Positions 10,813-22,852 of a stretch of 64,000 nucleotides of DNA are shown here, one piece after another. The notes below the pieces were generated by a model that ran no database searches, was not told the origin of the DNA, and saw only the letters and a list, made by a program, of their open reading frames with translations. Source of the stretch: Rhizomys pruinosus (lineage: Eukaryota > Chordata > Mammalia > Rodentia > Spalacidae); NCBI GenBank assembly GCA_009823505.1, contig VZQC01005070.1:3275843-3339842 (forward strand). The letters are read 5' to 3'. The position numbers and the translations under genes were made by a program. Numbering within the stretch: position 1 is the first letter of the stretch; every line of letters starts with the position of its first letter.

Positions 10813-12480
10813 AGTAAACATAATAAATGTAAGCAAGTTTGAGCCCAGAGGTTGGGAACAGCTGGAGAACGACAGTAGCTCACGTCTGAAAAGAAGGATG
10901 CCACAAGTCAGTATCTGTGTTTTCAACAATTTATTCACCTACCGTAGTCATAATTGCTGCATTAATTATCTTCTGCAGCTGACATTCTCAGCTTGATGAA
11001 AACACACAGCCACCAAGGACAAACATTCTTTTCTTCTACCAAAGGGACTGAAAGAAAACAAAGACTTTCTACCAAGGAGAATGTGACTCAGGCCAACAAT
11101 AACATCAGAGGCAATCATTTGCTCATAACAAAGCAAACACTGTCAACAGAGAGAAGAAATAATACTCTTATATAGCTCTTTGAAATATTCAACCTTAACA
11201 GGGATTAGGCAGATCAACATAGAAATAAACTAAGTAATACTCTCTCAGAACAAACCATCTATCATGGTTCAAAATTCACATACTAAAATTACTTAATTGT
11301 ATAAGTTGAGAATGTATGGATATTTCAGATTATGCTATACAAGGAAAATTATTTGTCTTGATATTACTTTCTGTATAAACTGGAGAGATTTACTGGAACT
11401 TACAAATCAAGCAATGCTTCCTGGTATATCACTAAATGGCATTTTATATATCATGTAATTATACAGAGCCTCTCTTCATTCCCAAAGGGCTTCTATGAGA
11501 TAACTTAGGTGGGAATGAATGATGAGACAATTTTCTTCAATTTGACTTGTCAACTTTTAACTTAAGGATGAAAATCAACTTTTCTCAACATTTTCTTTTA
11601 AAATTGAATGCAAGTTAGCAATAGCACAAAGAACTACAAATCCATTAAGAAACACATATCAACCTATAATCAGCTGGACCCTTTGCAAAGTACTAAGGAA
11701 TATAGATGAAAATAATGTGTCTTCTCTTAAGTAGTTTGCAGACAAGTTGGAAATGGAACAAGGAACAGACAGCATATGAGAAAATGCAACAGAAGAAAGC
11801 AGCTGAATTTGAATGGTGCCAGAAATTTACAACATGGGATGTGCCAATTACCAAAACAAATTGATGGAGCGCATTGCTATTCACTGTTCTAACGTTTATT
11901 TGTTTTTGTACTCTAGCTTTTGGCACTGGCTAAGGGGAAAAGGGATCGGAAAGCATTTGTGTGGACAGTAGATTAACAGGATGGCCTGGGGAATGAGGCA
12001 AGTAGATTTTCGTCTTAGCATTTTTCATGGATTATTGTCCAAATGGGAGGAGGAGGTTTCTTTCTTCCATAGGGTGCTGTGGAAAATATTTCATGAATGA
12101 TTGCATTTACTTTTTCTTTTAAGAAGGATTTATCAAAAATACACAATATAAGAATTCCAGGAAAGTTTTGTAGTCTCAAAAAATTACACAGCAAATTTAG
12201 CATGCATAAAGAAAAACTGCAGCTGGGCAGACTTTTCAAAATAGAACCAGACAAGTAACAAATAACCAAAATATTTAAAATATTAACTTTTAAAAAGGTG
12301 TAGTATATTCCATTCCTAAAAGTGTTACATAAACAAATAATTCCCTTAATAATTCTCTGGATGGAAGGGTATACAGATAGGTTGAAGATATCAGTGAAGA
12401 AGACAAGGTAAAAATACACAAATATTGGTAAAATGCTTGTAAAGGTCTTCAATGGTAAAGCCTATGGCTCCACTGACAAG
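10813..12480. other. Unassigned, SINE-free
   Basis: About 1.7 kb with no recognisable repeat. A 145-codon frame on the minus strand (12015-12452) is AT-driven (rich in F, I, L, S) and resembles no protein I know. Confidence 0.5.
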
Positions 12481-12678
12481 GGAGGATCTATGAGGACTGT
12501 GGACCTTACAAAAGGAGGATCTGTGAGGACTGTGGACCTTACAAAAGGAGGATCTATGAGGACTGTGGACCTTACAAAAGGAGGATCTATGAGGACTGTG
12601 GACCTTACAAAAGGAGGATCTATGAGGACTGTGGACCTTACAAAAGGAGGATCTATGAGGACTGTAGATCTTACAAAA
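12481..12678 (+). repeat. 33-bp minisatellite, six units
   Basis: Six head-to-tail 33-bp units start at 12481, 12514, 12547, 12580, 12613 and 12646. Each begins GGAGGATCTATGAGGACTGT and ends CCTTACAAAA. Unit 2 has CTGTG for CTATG, and the last unit has GTAGATC for GTGGACC. The other units are essentially identical, so the array was homogenised recently. The 33-bp length keeps an 11-residue period open on both strands, which explains the frames there. Confidence 0.97.
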
Positions 12679-14120
12679 GCCCCTTGCTCATTTCGTTTTC
12701 TCATTAAGTTTTGCAAGTATGCTTTGCATTCAGCTGTCATGACTTCATAGCAAAAATCAATAACTTGCTGGAAAAATAGTGACTCCCACATTAAGATGAC
12801 AGCATGCCTATTTACCAATCATTTATGAGATAATTTACATCATGGAAACACACTGTAACAAAACAAACATCAACTGCTTTTTAAAAAGTCATTTGTATGA
12901 CTGATTATCATTGGATTATCAAAGAGATATTTATGCTCTATCTAATGACACTAGGATATTCATATTCACAAAGTTGTCTATTTGATATGAAATACACCAG
13001 AATACAGAATACATCCTTATAATACATCATGGCAAACACTAACCCTGAAATGTAAACAAATAGAACTTCACATTGAATGTAATATTCTCTCTTCTGCCTT
13101 CAGAGCTTTTTCTTGGTCTTCTTCCTCTTTATGTGCAAAATTAAAAATTAACTGCATGTTGTGATGATATACATATACATATGTATAGACATGACATATG
13201 TACAATTGTGTATATAATCTACATATATAATCTAAGATGAATCTCTTTGAGATAAATTTCATTTTCATTACTTATAGGAAGATGAATACATACTTCTTTT
13301 CCTTTTCTTTACATTTCTGGACAATGTCTTGGTCTGGAATCCAGTCTTGTCTCAACCTTAAGATAGTCTTCCCCAGCTGCCTTCACGTAGTCTTATAGGC
13401 AAGAATCACTATGTCCTGCTTCGAAGATTGCTTTTGTGTTTAACCAGCTGCTGTATTGTTCATAGGACCACGGATGTATAGTTAAACAGGAAGAGACAAA
13501 GTAAAACTGCATGTTTGAGTTACAAAAGGCAATGCTGGTGTGGAGCATAGCAAGTGCCCAATCAGTATTTGTTTCAAACCAATTTCTACCTATGAGATTT
13601 GGGGATTTAATTTAGAAAAATGTGAATAATTTTGCTGCTATTGAGAAGAAATTCATAGTTTTGGGAATATACAAATGGCTATTAGAGATAGTGGGGGACA
13701 GTCAGTCACAGCGGTATTACTTTTGAGAATACTAGGTGTAGAAAAATTTTTAAGTGAAAATGTCAGCAATGCAAGTTATAATTGCAACATTAGGATCCTA
13801 AGCACAAATGAAGGGTTTCCTCAAACAGCAAATTCTACAGTGAGTTTGCAGTATTGCTTCTAAATATTTAGTTTTAAAATTAATATTCTGTATTTTCATA
13901 TAAATATCGGGACATGAAGATGTATATTAATAACTGAAATAATGAGTGTACTTTTCTGCTTGTAAAAAAGATGCTTAAAAAGGCATCGAAATGAACATGA
14001 TTTAGCAGTGGTGTTTAACAGTGAAAATTTGTTTTATAGGCATTTAATCACAACATTTAAATAATGAAAAAGATGTTATCTATTTTTTGTTATCTACACA
14101 TATAAAATTTAAGAGAACTA
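12679..14120. other. Unassigned, SINE-free
   Basis: About 1.4 kb of AT-rich sequence. No recognisable repeat or coding frame. Confidence 0.5.
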
Positions 14121-14305
14121 GGGGCTAGACTGATGACTTAGTATTTAAGAGCAGAGGGCCCAGTTCAATTCTCAGAACTCAAATGGCAGCTAACAACCAT
14201 CCCTAATTCAGGTTCCAGGGGAAATTGACTCCTTCTGACTTTGCAGGAATTGCATGATATTGGTATTTATACACATCTAGGCAATACATTTATACACATA
14301 AAAAG
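14121..14305 (+). mobile_element. Old B3-like SINE
   Basis: GGGGCTAGACTGATGACTTA head, CAGTTCAATTCTCAG B box region, CAGGTTCCAGGGG module, and CATTTATACACATAAAAA end. It is diverged, with a deletion in the head. Confidence 0.78.
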
Positions 14306-14329
14306 GGAGAATACAAATTAATGAAGGAT

Positions 14330-14558
14330 GGGGCTGGAGAGAGGGCTCAGTGGTTAAGTGTACTGGCTGCTCTTTCAAAGACCCTGCGTTTGATTCCCAG
14401 CAACCTCATGTTGCATAACAACCATCCTAACTCCAGTTTCAGGAGATCTAATGCTCTCTTCTGATCTCTGCAGGCATTGCATGACAAGAGTGCACTATGT
14501 ACATGCAGGGAAAACACTCATACACATGAAATAAAAATGATAAATAAAATATTTAAAA
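14330..14558 (+). mobile_element. B3-like SINE
   Basis: GGGGCTGGAGAGAGGGCTCA head, GATTCCCAGCAACC and CTCATACACATGAAATAAAA end. The probable TSD (14316-14329 and 14559-14572) matches at 12 of 14 positions. It lacks the 17-bp duplication. Confidence 0.85.
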
Positions 14559-14954
14559 AATTAGTGAAGGACTAACAAATGATAACCATATCAGTTTAAT
14601 CACTATAGATAGCTTTGATTTTTTTATTGTCATATATTCTTTGTACACAGTGATGGGGCTCAGAAAGGCATAGTCTTTCAAATGCACAGGCACCGCTTTT
14701 ACCACCTCATCACATTTCTTCCCCAAGCCCAGTAGTCCCCCTCCTTCATCAAATCTGTCATCTACTTTTATTTCATACATCAAAACCATTTACATATCTA
14801 TATAAGTTTGAGAATCAATGGATGAGAGAAAACATGCAATATTCTTCTTTCTTCATGTAGCTCAGTTTCACTTAATATGATGATCTTCAGTTAGATTTAC
14901 TTTTAAGGGAAAGACGTAATTACATTCTTCTCTGTGGCTAAATTAAGCTACAGT

Positions 14955-14966
14955 GTGTGTGAGTGT

Positions 14967-15001
<35 letters not shown>
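14955..15001. repeat. (GT)n microsatellite
   Basis: GT repeat with two GAGT interruptions at the left, embedded in the old L1. Confidence 0.92.
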
Positions 15002-15179
15002 ACATTTGTTATCCATTGAACATCCAGATCAATTCAATAACTTAGATATTCTGAATATTGCTATAATAATCCAGGGTGTATAAGTATCTGTGTGTTATTT
15101 TGACAGACCCCTTCTAGTATAGAGTGGTATACCTAAGTTTTAGGTTTTCCATAAAAATTATTTTTATGTTTATTTATTC

Positions 15180-15350
15180 TCTTTGTGGGATGTGTGTGTG
15201 TGTGTGTGTGTGTATGTTCCACATAATTTATGTGAAAGGTGGATAATAGCTTGTGAGATTAGGTTCTCTCGCCTTTTGGTTCTGGAGATAGCACTTGGGT
15301 CCTCAGGCTTTGAGGTAGAAAGCTTTACATGCTGATTCCTCTCACTGTCT
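15180..15350 (-). mobile_element. Old B3-type SINE with (GT)n at 15188-15213
   Basis: Antisense B3-like sequence: TTAGGTTCTCTCGCCTTTTG, CACTTGGGTCCTCAGGCTTT, then GCTTTACATGCTGATTC. Its tail side carries a GT microsatellite. Inserted in the old L1. Confidence 0.6.
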
Positions 15351-16130
15351 CTATTTTCAGTTTTTAGAAAAATTAAATACTTATTTCCATACTGCCTAGA
15401 CAAATTTACATTCCCACTGTGTCAGCATTTGTGGTTGTTTTCCTGATTTATTTTCCCCTGGGGTGAGATTTTTATAGTATAATAGTTTTAGTTTTCTTTA
15501 ATGTTTAAAGATGGCAAAATTGATATTTTAACAGCAATTATTAATTGATATAGTAAGGACTGGTTTCACTTCATTATCCTGTTTATTAATTGGCATTCCG
15601 TTTTTTAAATTTAATTTTTGTGTTCTTTATATATTCAAGATACTAATCCCTTATCAGATCTATAGATAGAAAATATTTTCTCCCAGTCTACAGCAAGCTG
15701 CCTCTTCTTTTGAGTGTTTCCTTTGCTGTGCAGAAGACTTTGGTTTTGATTTCATCCAATTCTTTTTCTCACTTCTCAGTTTTATTTACTGGACTAGTAC
15801 AGCCTGTTTTAGAAAGTCTTTGCCTATGCCAATATCTTGAAGTATTCCCCTCTAAATGTTTCAGAGTTTGAGGTCTTATAAGGCATCCAATCCATTTTGA
15901 ATTAATGTTTTATTCCTTCATGGTCATAGGGATCTCTTTTCAATCTTTTCCATATAGATATTCAGTCTACCTCTTAGCCACTTGTTGAAGATCTTTCTAA
16001 TGCACATGCTTTGACATATTTGCCAAAATATAGGTCTGAGTTATGTGTTTTTCTCCCTGAATATCTATTCTATTCCACTGACTGATATGTCTATTTTGTG
16101 CTGATCTTATACATGTTCTTCTTATGGGTC

Positions 16131-16505
16131 TCCAGTGTAACCAGAAATTATTTATTATTACACCCCAAGAATTTTTTGTTGTTGTTTAAGTGGAGTCTTT
16201 TGTGTTTTTAAGTGAATTCCAGGACTACTGGTGGTCTACTGTATGGCACCACTTATATTTAGGGTGGCTCTTCCCAACTCAATTAAACTGGTTTGGAAAA
16301 ATCCTTCAGAGACATGTTGTTTGTCTCCAAAGAGATCTAAATCCCATCACTTTGATAATCAGAATTAAGCATCAGAAATTTTTTAAAGTATATGTATCTT
16401 TTTCTCTCTGAGATAGTAAAACCTTCCTTTTGTTAGTTCCTAACAATGAGCCATTGCTATAAAAAGTGCAGCTATTTTCAAGAGTCAAAACTTTTGCTTG
16501 GTTTT
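16131..16505. other. Nothing recognised
   Basis: Could be further remnants of the old L1, but I cannot align it. Confidence 0.45.
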
Positions 16506-16520
16506 AAAAATCAAAATGTA

Positions 16521-16772
16521 GAGGCTGGAGAGATGGCCTAGCGGTTAAGAGAGCCAACCGCTCTTGCAGAGGACCCAGGTTCGATCCCCAGCACCCACAT
16601 GGCAGCTGAGAACCGTCTGTAACTCCAATTCCAGGAGAACTCCAGTTCCAGGGGAATCCAACACCCTCTTCTGACCTCTGCGGTATTGCACGACATGGGT
16701 GCACAAACCTACATGCAGACAGTACATTCATACACATAAAAAATAAATAAATAAAATTTAAAAAAATAAAAA
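16521..16772 (+). mobile_element. B3-like SINE, duplicated subfamily
   Basis: Full-length, B box AGGTTCGATCCCC, 17-bp modules at 16621-16637 and 16638-16654, long A/T-rich tail. TSD AAAAATCAAAATG at 16506-16518 and 16773-16785. Confidence 0.93.
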
Positions 16773-16785
16773 AAAAATCAAAATG

Positions 16786-17136
16786 CAACAGTATCTAGGT
16801 AACAGTAAATTTCTCAGACATCTGTATTTATTGACTTCTCTGCCTACTTTACCACATTGAGTTCTTTTCTTACAAACAAGTTTTGAATTCAGGAGTATTT
16901 AAATAGTAAAATTGGGGTAACATATATTTTTAATATGTATATATGCTCTTATAGTATGATTATGCTAGGGACAAAATTAGAATGGAACCAACAACCATTA
17001 AGCATTATTTGAGGACATTTCTTGAAATTCATAGTAATACCAATCACTCCAGCTTCTGTGTATTACCTAGCACTGTGAATCACTAAATCAACAGCAAATC
17101 AACAATGGCCACAGAATCAACAGGGAAATCTTTATT
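16786..17136. other. Nothing recognised
   Basis: AT-rich spacer between two young SINEs. Confidence 0.5.
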
Positions 17137-17150
17137 AGAAATGACCCCTG

Positions 17151-17399
17151 GGGCTGGAGAGATGGCCTAGCGGTTGAGGGCGCCGACCGCTCTTGCAGAG
17201 GAGCCGGGTTCGATCCCCAGCACCCACATGGAGTCTGAGAACTGTCTGTAACTCCAGTTCCAGGAGAACTCCAGTTCCAGAGGAATCCGACACCCTCTTC
17301 TGATCTCCGCGGCATTGCACGACACGGGTGCACAGACCTACATGCAGACAGTACATTCATACACATAAATAAATAAAATAATAATAAAAAATTAAAAAA
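17151..17399 (+). mobile_element. B3-like SINE, duplicated subfamily
   Basis: Full-length, B box GGGTTCGATCCCC, modules at 17250-17266 and 17267-17283. Perfect 14-bp TSD AGAAATGACCCCTG at 17137-17150 and 17400-17413. Confidence 0.94.
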
Positions 17400-17413
17400 A
17401 GAAATGACCCCTG

Positions 17414-18034
17414 AGTACATGACAGCCTTAAGGAAGAGGGCAAGCCAAAGTTTGAGTTCTGCCAGTTTGAGGGGTGGTCACAGCAGCTGGTGAGGGAGGG
17501 ACAAAAGAAAGCCAAGCTCCTAGCATTGAGCAAGGGAGTCCATGGACACATGGTTGTTTGGTCCTACAAACAACCACTTCTGATGCGCATTGTCACAAGA
17601 CTACTCCATCAAAGACAGAGCTAGGCAATTTCCCACTGACAATGTCCTACAAGTACAGTTCTACTCATAGAATTTCCATGATCGCTCTACATCTGTATTT
17701 GAGTCGTTCAAGAGAAAACAATACAAAACAAAACAAAACAAAATAAACAAGAAAGAAAACCCTGCCATTTAGGTAAAGACTTTTATTTCATAACCTGTTC
17801 ATCTGTTCCTCCAGCCTCGGGTCACAGTTCCTAGCCTCTCCATTCACAGACATAGGGCTTATTTCCTTCCATGATGGCAACTTCTTTCTGAGAGATGTTG
17901 AATGGCTAGAAGGCTTTAAATAAACCAAATATACCAACACATTTATATATGCAAATACACATGTATGTATTTTTCTGTGAATTTATGACCATGATTTCTG
18001 ACACTTCTAGGAAAACAAAGAGGAAACATCTCTT
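17414..18034. other. Unassigned, with an (AAAAC)n tract at 17714-17752
   Basis: 17414-17700 is GC-richer than the surroundings and might be a decayed retroelement, but I do not recognise it. It ends in an AAAAC-type A-rich tract on the plus strand, as a retroposed sequence would. Confidence 0.4.
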
Positions 18035-18035
18035 T

Positions 18036-18263
18036 TTAAAATTTTATTTATTTATTTATTTTTTATGTGTATGAGTGTACTGTCTGCATGTAGGTTGGTG
18101 CACCCATGTCGTGCAATGCCGTGGAGGTCAGAAGAGGCCGTCGGATTCCTCTCTGGAACTGGAGTTAAAGACGGTTCTTAGTCACCATGTGGGTGCTGGT
18201 CAAACCCAGGTCCTCTGCAAGAGCAGTCAGTGCTCTTAACCTCCGAGCCATCTTTCCAGCCCC
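18036..18263 (-). mobile_element. B3-like SINE
   Basis: Antisense full-length copy: TATGTGTATGAGTGTACTGT at the tail side, single CTGGAACTGGAGTT module, and GAGCCATCTTTCCAGCCCC at the 5' end. No internal 17-bp duplication. B box altered (TGGTCAAACCC). Confidence 0.88.
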
Positions 18264-18417
18264 AGAAACTTATCTCTCGACACATCAAATAAAATAAGTA
18301 ATTTCAACTGATGCCACAGCAGTAGCTACATGCACTTCCTTCCTGCAGGGGTAATCTGTTTGTATTCACACAGACCAAGCACTGGAGAACCCTGGGAATG
18401 CCCCTGCAGCCACAATC

Positions 18418-19236
18418 CCACTGTTTCCGTCAGTTCCCTTTCCCAGGTCTTTTGTTGTTGTTGTTCCTTACAACTTGCATTGCTTCAACATATGCATATA
18501 TTTATGTCACACTTATACTTAAATTATGTCTTCTGAAAATAAACTGTATGTCATTTCCATATCAAATTTCAAGTTTTACCTTTTTTCCTTTTTAAATTTA
18601 TATTACTCTAAAGTATGCCTACAGACCCTACACCCATATACCAAGATTATAAAGTCTGAAAATAAGTGGCAGGTTAATCCTAGAGCCTGTTAAGAGATTC
18701 ACAATATAAAAGCACAGTTGCTTTTAGGAAAGAGGAATATAACATTGAAGTTTCTCAGTTTGTCTTACAACTAGATGCTTGGTGCTAGCATCCACAAATG
18801 AGGGATACCATTCATCTTTTGTTTTCCTGGGACTGTTACTTCACTTAGCATATCTTCTAGTTCTATCCATTTAAGTTCATGAAGCAATCTTTTTTTTTTT
18901 TTTTTCTGCTGCATAGAACTCCATTGTATAGATGTACAACATTTTCTCTATCCAGTCTTTGGTTGGGGGCATTTGGGTCGTTTCTTTGCTGTTGTTAATA
19001 GAGCTGCAATAAACATGGCTGTGCATGTATCCGTATGGTAGGATGAGTCTTTTGGCTGAAACAGTAAGGTTCTTCCAAGAGCAGTGATTCCCTGCTTTGA
19101 AAAACTTTAAAAAGACTCAGAGAAAGATATGGGGTAGATTTGGCAGAATGCATGAAATTGGGTGGGGTGGGGGGGCATGGAAGGAGGATGAGAAATGATG
19201 TATGAAATGCACAAAACTTCAATAAAAATATATACT
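18418..19236 (+). mobile_element. LINE-1, twin-primed (5'-inverted)
   Basis: 18418-19053 is antisense: mid 3' UTR from the ACTGAAACAGT region back to the ORF2 C-terminus. 19054-19236 is sense: it begins GGCTGAAACAGTAAGG, passes AAAGACTCAGAGAAAG and the G-rich tract at 19160-19176, and ends CAATAAAAATAT. The two arms meet at the same L1 coordinate (ACTGAAACAGT), exactly as the twin-priming model predicts. I found no clear TSD. Confidence 0.88.
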
Positions 19237-22204
19237 GAAAAGAAGTAAAAACAAAAATGTATCATCAGAGGACCAAGAGAGTAACTATGACAATACAGGA
19301 TTATTACTAAATATCAAGTACGAAATGAAAGGTGGACTAATTTGTCCACCAGTTTGACTGATGTATGGCAAGAAACATACTGAGAAACTTTTTCTTTGAG
19401 AAATAATTTCTTAGCTCAGGATTCACTGAATGATTAAAAGCATATCAATGTCATGATGAGATGAGCATTTCAGAAAGATCCCTTGGGAGAGACTATGGAG
19501 AATGTGTGAGAAACAAAGGGTGCTGAGGTCAAGAAGATGAGGCAGGAAGGTAATGCAGACATGCAGCATGAGGCCTGTGGACCAGACGCCGGCCACGGGG
19601 TAGCGAAGGGAGGAGAAGAATGCTTCAGGGATATTAGACAGGGGAACAGAGAAGTATGATGACTGACAATATTACACAGAAGAGAAAAATCGGCCTCTCA
19701 CATACTTCCTGTGGGGCTCGAGGGGATGGTAAGTAGATAGCCAAGATGCAAATCAGACATTCAAATCTATCTTTCCAGATTTCCAGCCTCGTGCACCTTC
19801 TGTTAAAGAAAGCCTGACTGTCCAGTTTTCAGATGAAAGAGAAGCATGTAATATTCTTTTAAAACTTCCTTATTTTTTCTGCTTTTTATGCTAAAAAAAA
19901 ATCTCAAGGAGAGTCATAGGTTGATCTTTTCTAATTATTCTAATTCACTTGATATCTGGATGGAGTAATATTTTAAAATTTGTTTCCATGTAATGGATTG
20001 ACTTGTTTCACCAGCCAATAAACACAGCATGGTGACTTCATATATATCTTCCAGTATTATATTACAGCAACTGACAATAATAGCAGTAATAATTATCCAA
20101 TTTTAAGATGGAGAAGTACCTTTGACCTCCATTTGATCTCCCTGGTCTATCTAAGTCTGATTCAGCATTGATTTCTTTCCCAAGAAAGTTACTATAATCA
20201 TGCTATGGCTGATTTACCACAACACACTTGCTGGCTAGTGATTTCTCATCTTGAACTTGCTTCCTTCATCTTTTTCTGCCACTGAAAGACATATTGAAAT
20301 GTTCTATTTTTTTCAAAGCAAAGCAAGATTTCCATTTTTTCCCATATTTCTCTCAGTGGGAGGTGAAAAGTGACCTGTAGACTTCAAGATCCATCCTAAT
20401 TGCTCTATATATGTTGGCAGGATTAAAACAAATCAGATAAAATGAAACAAGTAAACCTCTATATAAAAACCCAATTTACATTGCAAATCCAGCAATCCAG
20501 ACAGCATATAGACTCTTGAATCTCTAGGTTGAGATTCTAGATTTTATGTTTCTGGAATGGGATCAAGTAACTTGAAGCTTTCAGTATTTCAGTGTTGTTT
20601 ATAAACTATGTCCCAGAAACTCAGTTGGCATGCATAAATATTATATCTAGTAATTTTAAACATGGCTAAAATTGCAATAATATCAAAGACAATGGAAGAG
20701 GGTTCAATGTATTGGTAAGAGTTTACTCATTTGTTATGTCACTCAGGTGGATGCTCAGCTGATTTCTTAGCATATATAATGGATAAATTAAAAGTGTCTC
20801 AAGGTATGAGCACCCACTTTAGATGACAATACAGGAGATCTGAGAAATGAAGTAATGCAAGCAAATCCCACTGAGTTATCTCCCTGTATAAAGGTCTATG
20901 AACTCTATAATTTTGAATGTAAACTGATATAATTCCATGCCAAAATTATATTACTGTTGAAACCCAGCCATTAACAAGAAGATTAATGAGATGTCAAAAT
21001 ATTCTACAATAACAAAGTACCTTCGATTCCTGATAAACATTTTATTAATATTTGATATTAATAGGTAAATATGAATATTAATACATTATATAGTATATTA
21101 ACACTTAAATCTATTTCATTAATTTCCCATACAGTTTGTTGTTTGTTGTAAGCTCTCCTTGGATTTTTGTACTCTTGGCCCCAGATTGAGAAAACAACCA
21201 ATATCTGCTTCTATACCCATTACCATGAGAGAAAAATGAAAGAAATATGAAATCCAAAAAAATTCGTTGAAAAAATAAAAGTCGGGTAAAATGGAAGAAA
21301 GAAGTAAAGTTCACTGTGGGTTATAAATTTCCTCCTCTAAGTGATAAGACATTTGCTGTCTTAGTTCCTTTGTCAAACAAGTTACCAATTCTAGAGAATG
21401 GAGCATATAGAAAAGCTATGTAATAAATATCATATAACACACAGCTGGTAGAACAGAAGTTATATGGGAAGTTATGTTTATTCCCTATAATTTATAGGTG
21501 ACTTCACATCCAGTTCCTTGCTGACCAAATTCAGTCAGTGCATTCAATTGCAGTCTTTTTCAAAGTACTGAATTAATTCCTCGTATATTTTTCAAATGGC
21601 AATCTTATGTACAACCTTGCTTTATTTAGTGTTTTGTGTGAAAAGAGTCACTAGATATGGTTGAAACTGACAATCATTCTCCCATGGCAAAAGTTGGTTA
21701 AACTAATGCTGCCCTATGGTAGTTGGATCAAGAGCTTTCTAGTTTGTTACAGTACTTAAAATTCCCTGGTTGTGTTTTTGTTTTTGTTTTATATCTGGAT
21801 TGTGTCACTCATGTAATGTAACTGACTTGTCAGAAGCTGCTGCCTATGTTACAAAATGTACTGTTTCTTTTTGTTGTTGTTGTTGTGGCTGAAGCTTTGC
21901 TTATATTTCTCAGGTTTTCTTGCTCTTAGGCTATAAGGTTCAATCCTTTCTAGTGCAATGTGAATAGAATTATTGGGAACCACTTCTAGACCAGGGAAAT
22001 TCATGCCCCCATTCTTCTCTGCTTGACTGACTACTGGAAACTATTCTGGATGGTTGTATATATGGAAAACCGAGTTATGGAAAGCCACTGACAAGCTTAT
22101 GTCTATTTGCTGTGACATTTACATGGCTTTAGCAGGCTAGTAAGAATCATGCAAGCATTCCAGTGTGTGTGCACAGAAAACTATTAAAGCAGACTCTTGG
22201 GCAT

Positions 22205-22206
<2 letters not shown>
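19237..22206. other. 3-kb interval free of recognisable young repeats
   Basis: No B1, B2/B3 or young L1. A small CpG-containing patch lies near 19,580-19,610, and a short TTG-type run near 21,870. No coding frame is convincing. Confidence 0.55.

Positions 22207-22238
<32 letters not shown>
22207..22238. repeat. (GT)n microsatellite
   Basis: A pure GT dinucleotide run of about 16 units. Confidence 0.95.
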
Positions 22239-22239
<1 letters not shown>

Positions 22240-22324
22240 GGTACAATTAACCAGAAATCGCTGTGCTCAAAGCACCAATTACTGTTCTTCTTTTAATTTT
22301 GTTGATTTATTTTTATTGATATGG

Positions 22325-22455
22325 GTTTAAAAAATATTTTATTGAGTTTTTGTGCATTTCACATAACAGATATTAATCAAATTTAGAAGCCTTCCCCATC
22401 CATGCCCCTCTACCCTCCTCAATGGATTTTAGGCATTCTGTCATATATGTTAAGT
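22325..22455 (-). mobile_element. LINE-1 3' UTR end
   Basis: Antisense terminal 3' UTR: TTTTATTGAGTTTTTGTGCA, CCATCCATGCCCCTC, GGCATTCTGTCATATATG. It is cut off abruptly, so it is an extreme 5' truncation of a moderately old copy. Confidence 0.7.
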
Positions 22456-22686
22456 CCTTTCCAGTCAAGCATTTTTATTCAGATGTTCATTGGTACAACT
22501 TCATCCACTGGATTCTAATCAGCCTTTCTGGAGTCTTTCCTTTATAGAAGATCTGCACCTAGCAATAATCAGTTGTTCATAGTTCCTAGGCTAGGATTGG
22601 GGCATACTACCCATTTCCCTCATTCTATGGTGGGTTTTTGTCTGACTGAGTTGGCATGGGTCTTGTGCAATCTGTCGTCATTGTTG

Positions 22687-22852
22687 CATTATGCCTGCCT
22701 GTATGTGCACCTTGTGGATTCAATGCCCACAGAAGCCAGGAGAGGGTTTCATATTCCCTGGAAAGAGAGTTACAATTGTTAGTTTCCATGTGAATTGTGG
22801 GGTTAGAACCTGGTCAATGCTCTTAAACATTGTGCCATCTCCCCAACTCCTC
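22687..22852 (-). mobile_element. Old B2/B3-type SINE
   Basis: Antisense remnant: CAATGCCCACAGAAGCCAGG, CCATGTGAATTGTGGGGTTA, GTGCCATCTCCCCAACTCC. Strongly diverged. Confidence 0.6.

Larger units (their letters stand above)
14605..16130 (-). mobile_element. Old LINE-1 body (ORF2 C-terminal half), degraded
   Basis: Antisense L1 diverged well beyond the other copies. Landmarks in order: a 3' UTR remnant from 14605, the ORF2 end near 14850-15130, then the stretch from 15620 on (ATACTAATCCCTTATCAGAT, GCTGTGCAGAAGACTTTGGT, TTTGCCTATGCCAATATCTT) that corresponds to the same ORF2 segment at 43,550-43,730. It is broken by (GT)n at 14955-15001 and by a SINE at about 15180-15350. No frame survives. 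Probably an Lx-age element. Confidence 0.75.

Noticed and set aside
12015..12452. 145-codon minus-strand frame
   Set aside because: AT-driven, hydrophobic composition and no recognisable motif; likely chance.
12481..12678. CRISPR-like regular repeats
   Set aside because: The units are contiguous with no spacers, and the DNA is from a rodent nuclear genome.
12433..12818. Long frames on both strands with an 11-residue repeat
   Set aside because: They arise from a 33-bp minisatellite whose period is a multiple of three; no codon or context evidence for a gene.
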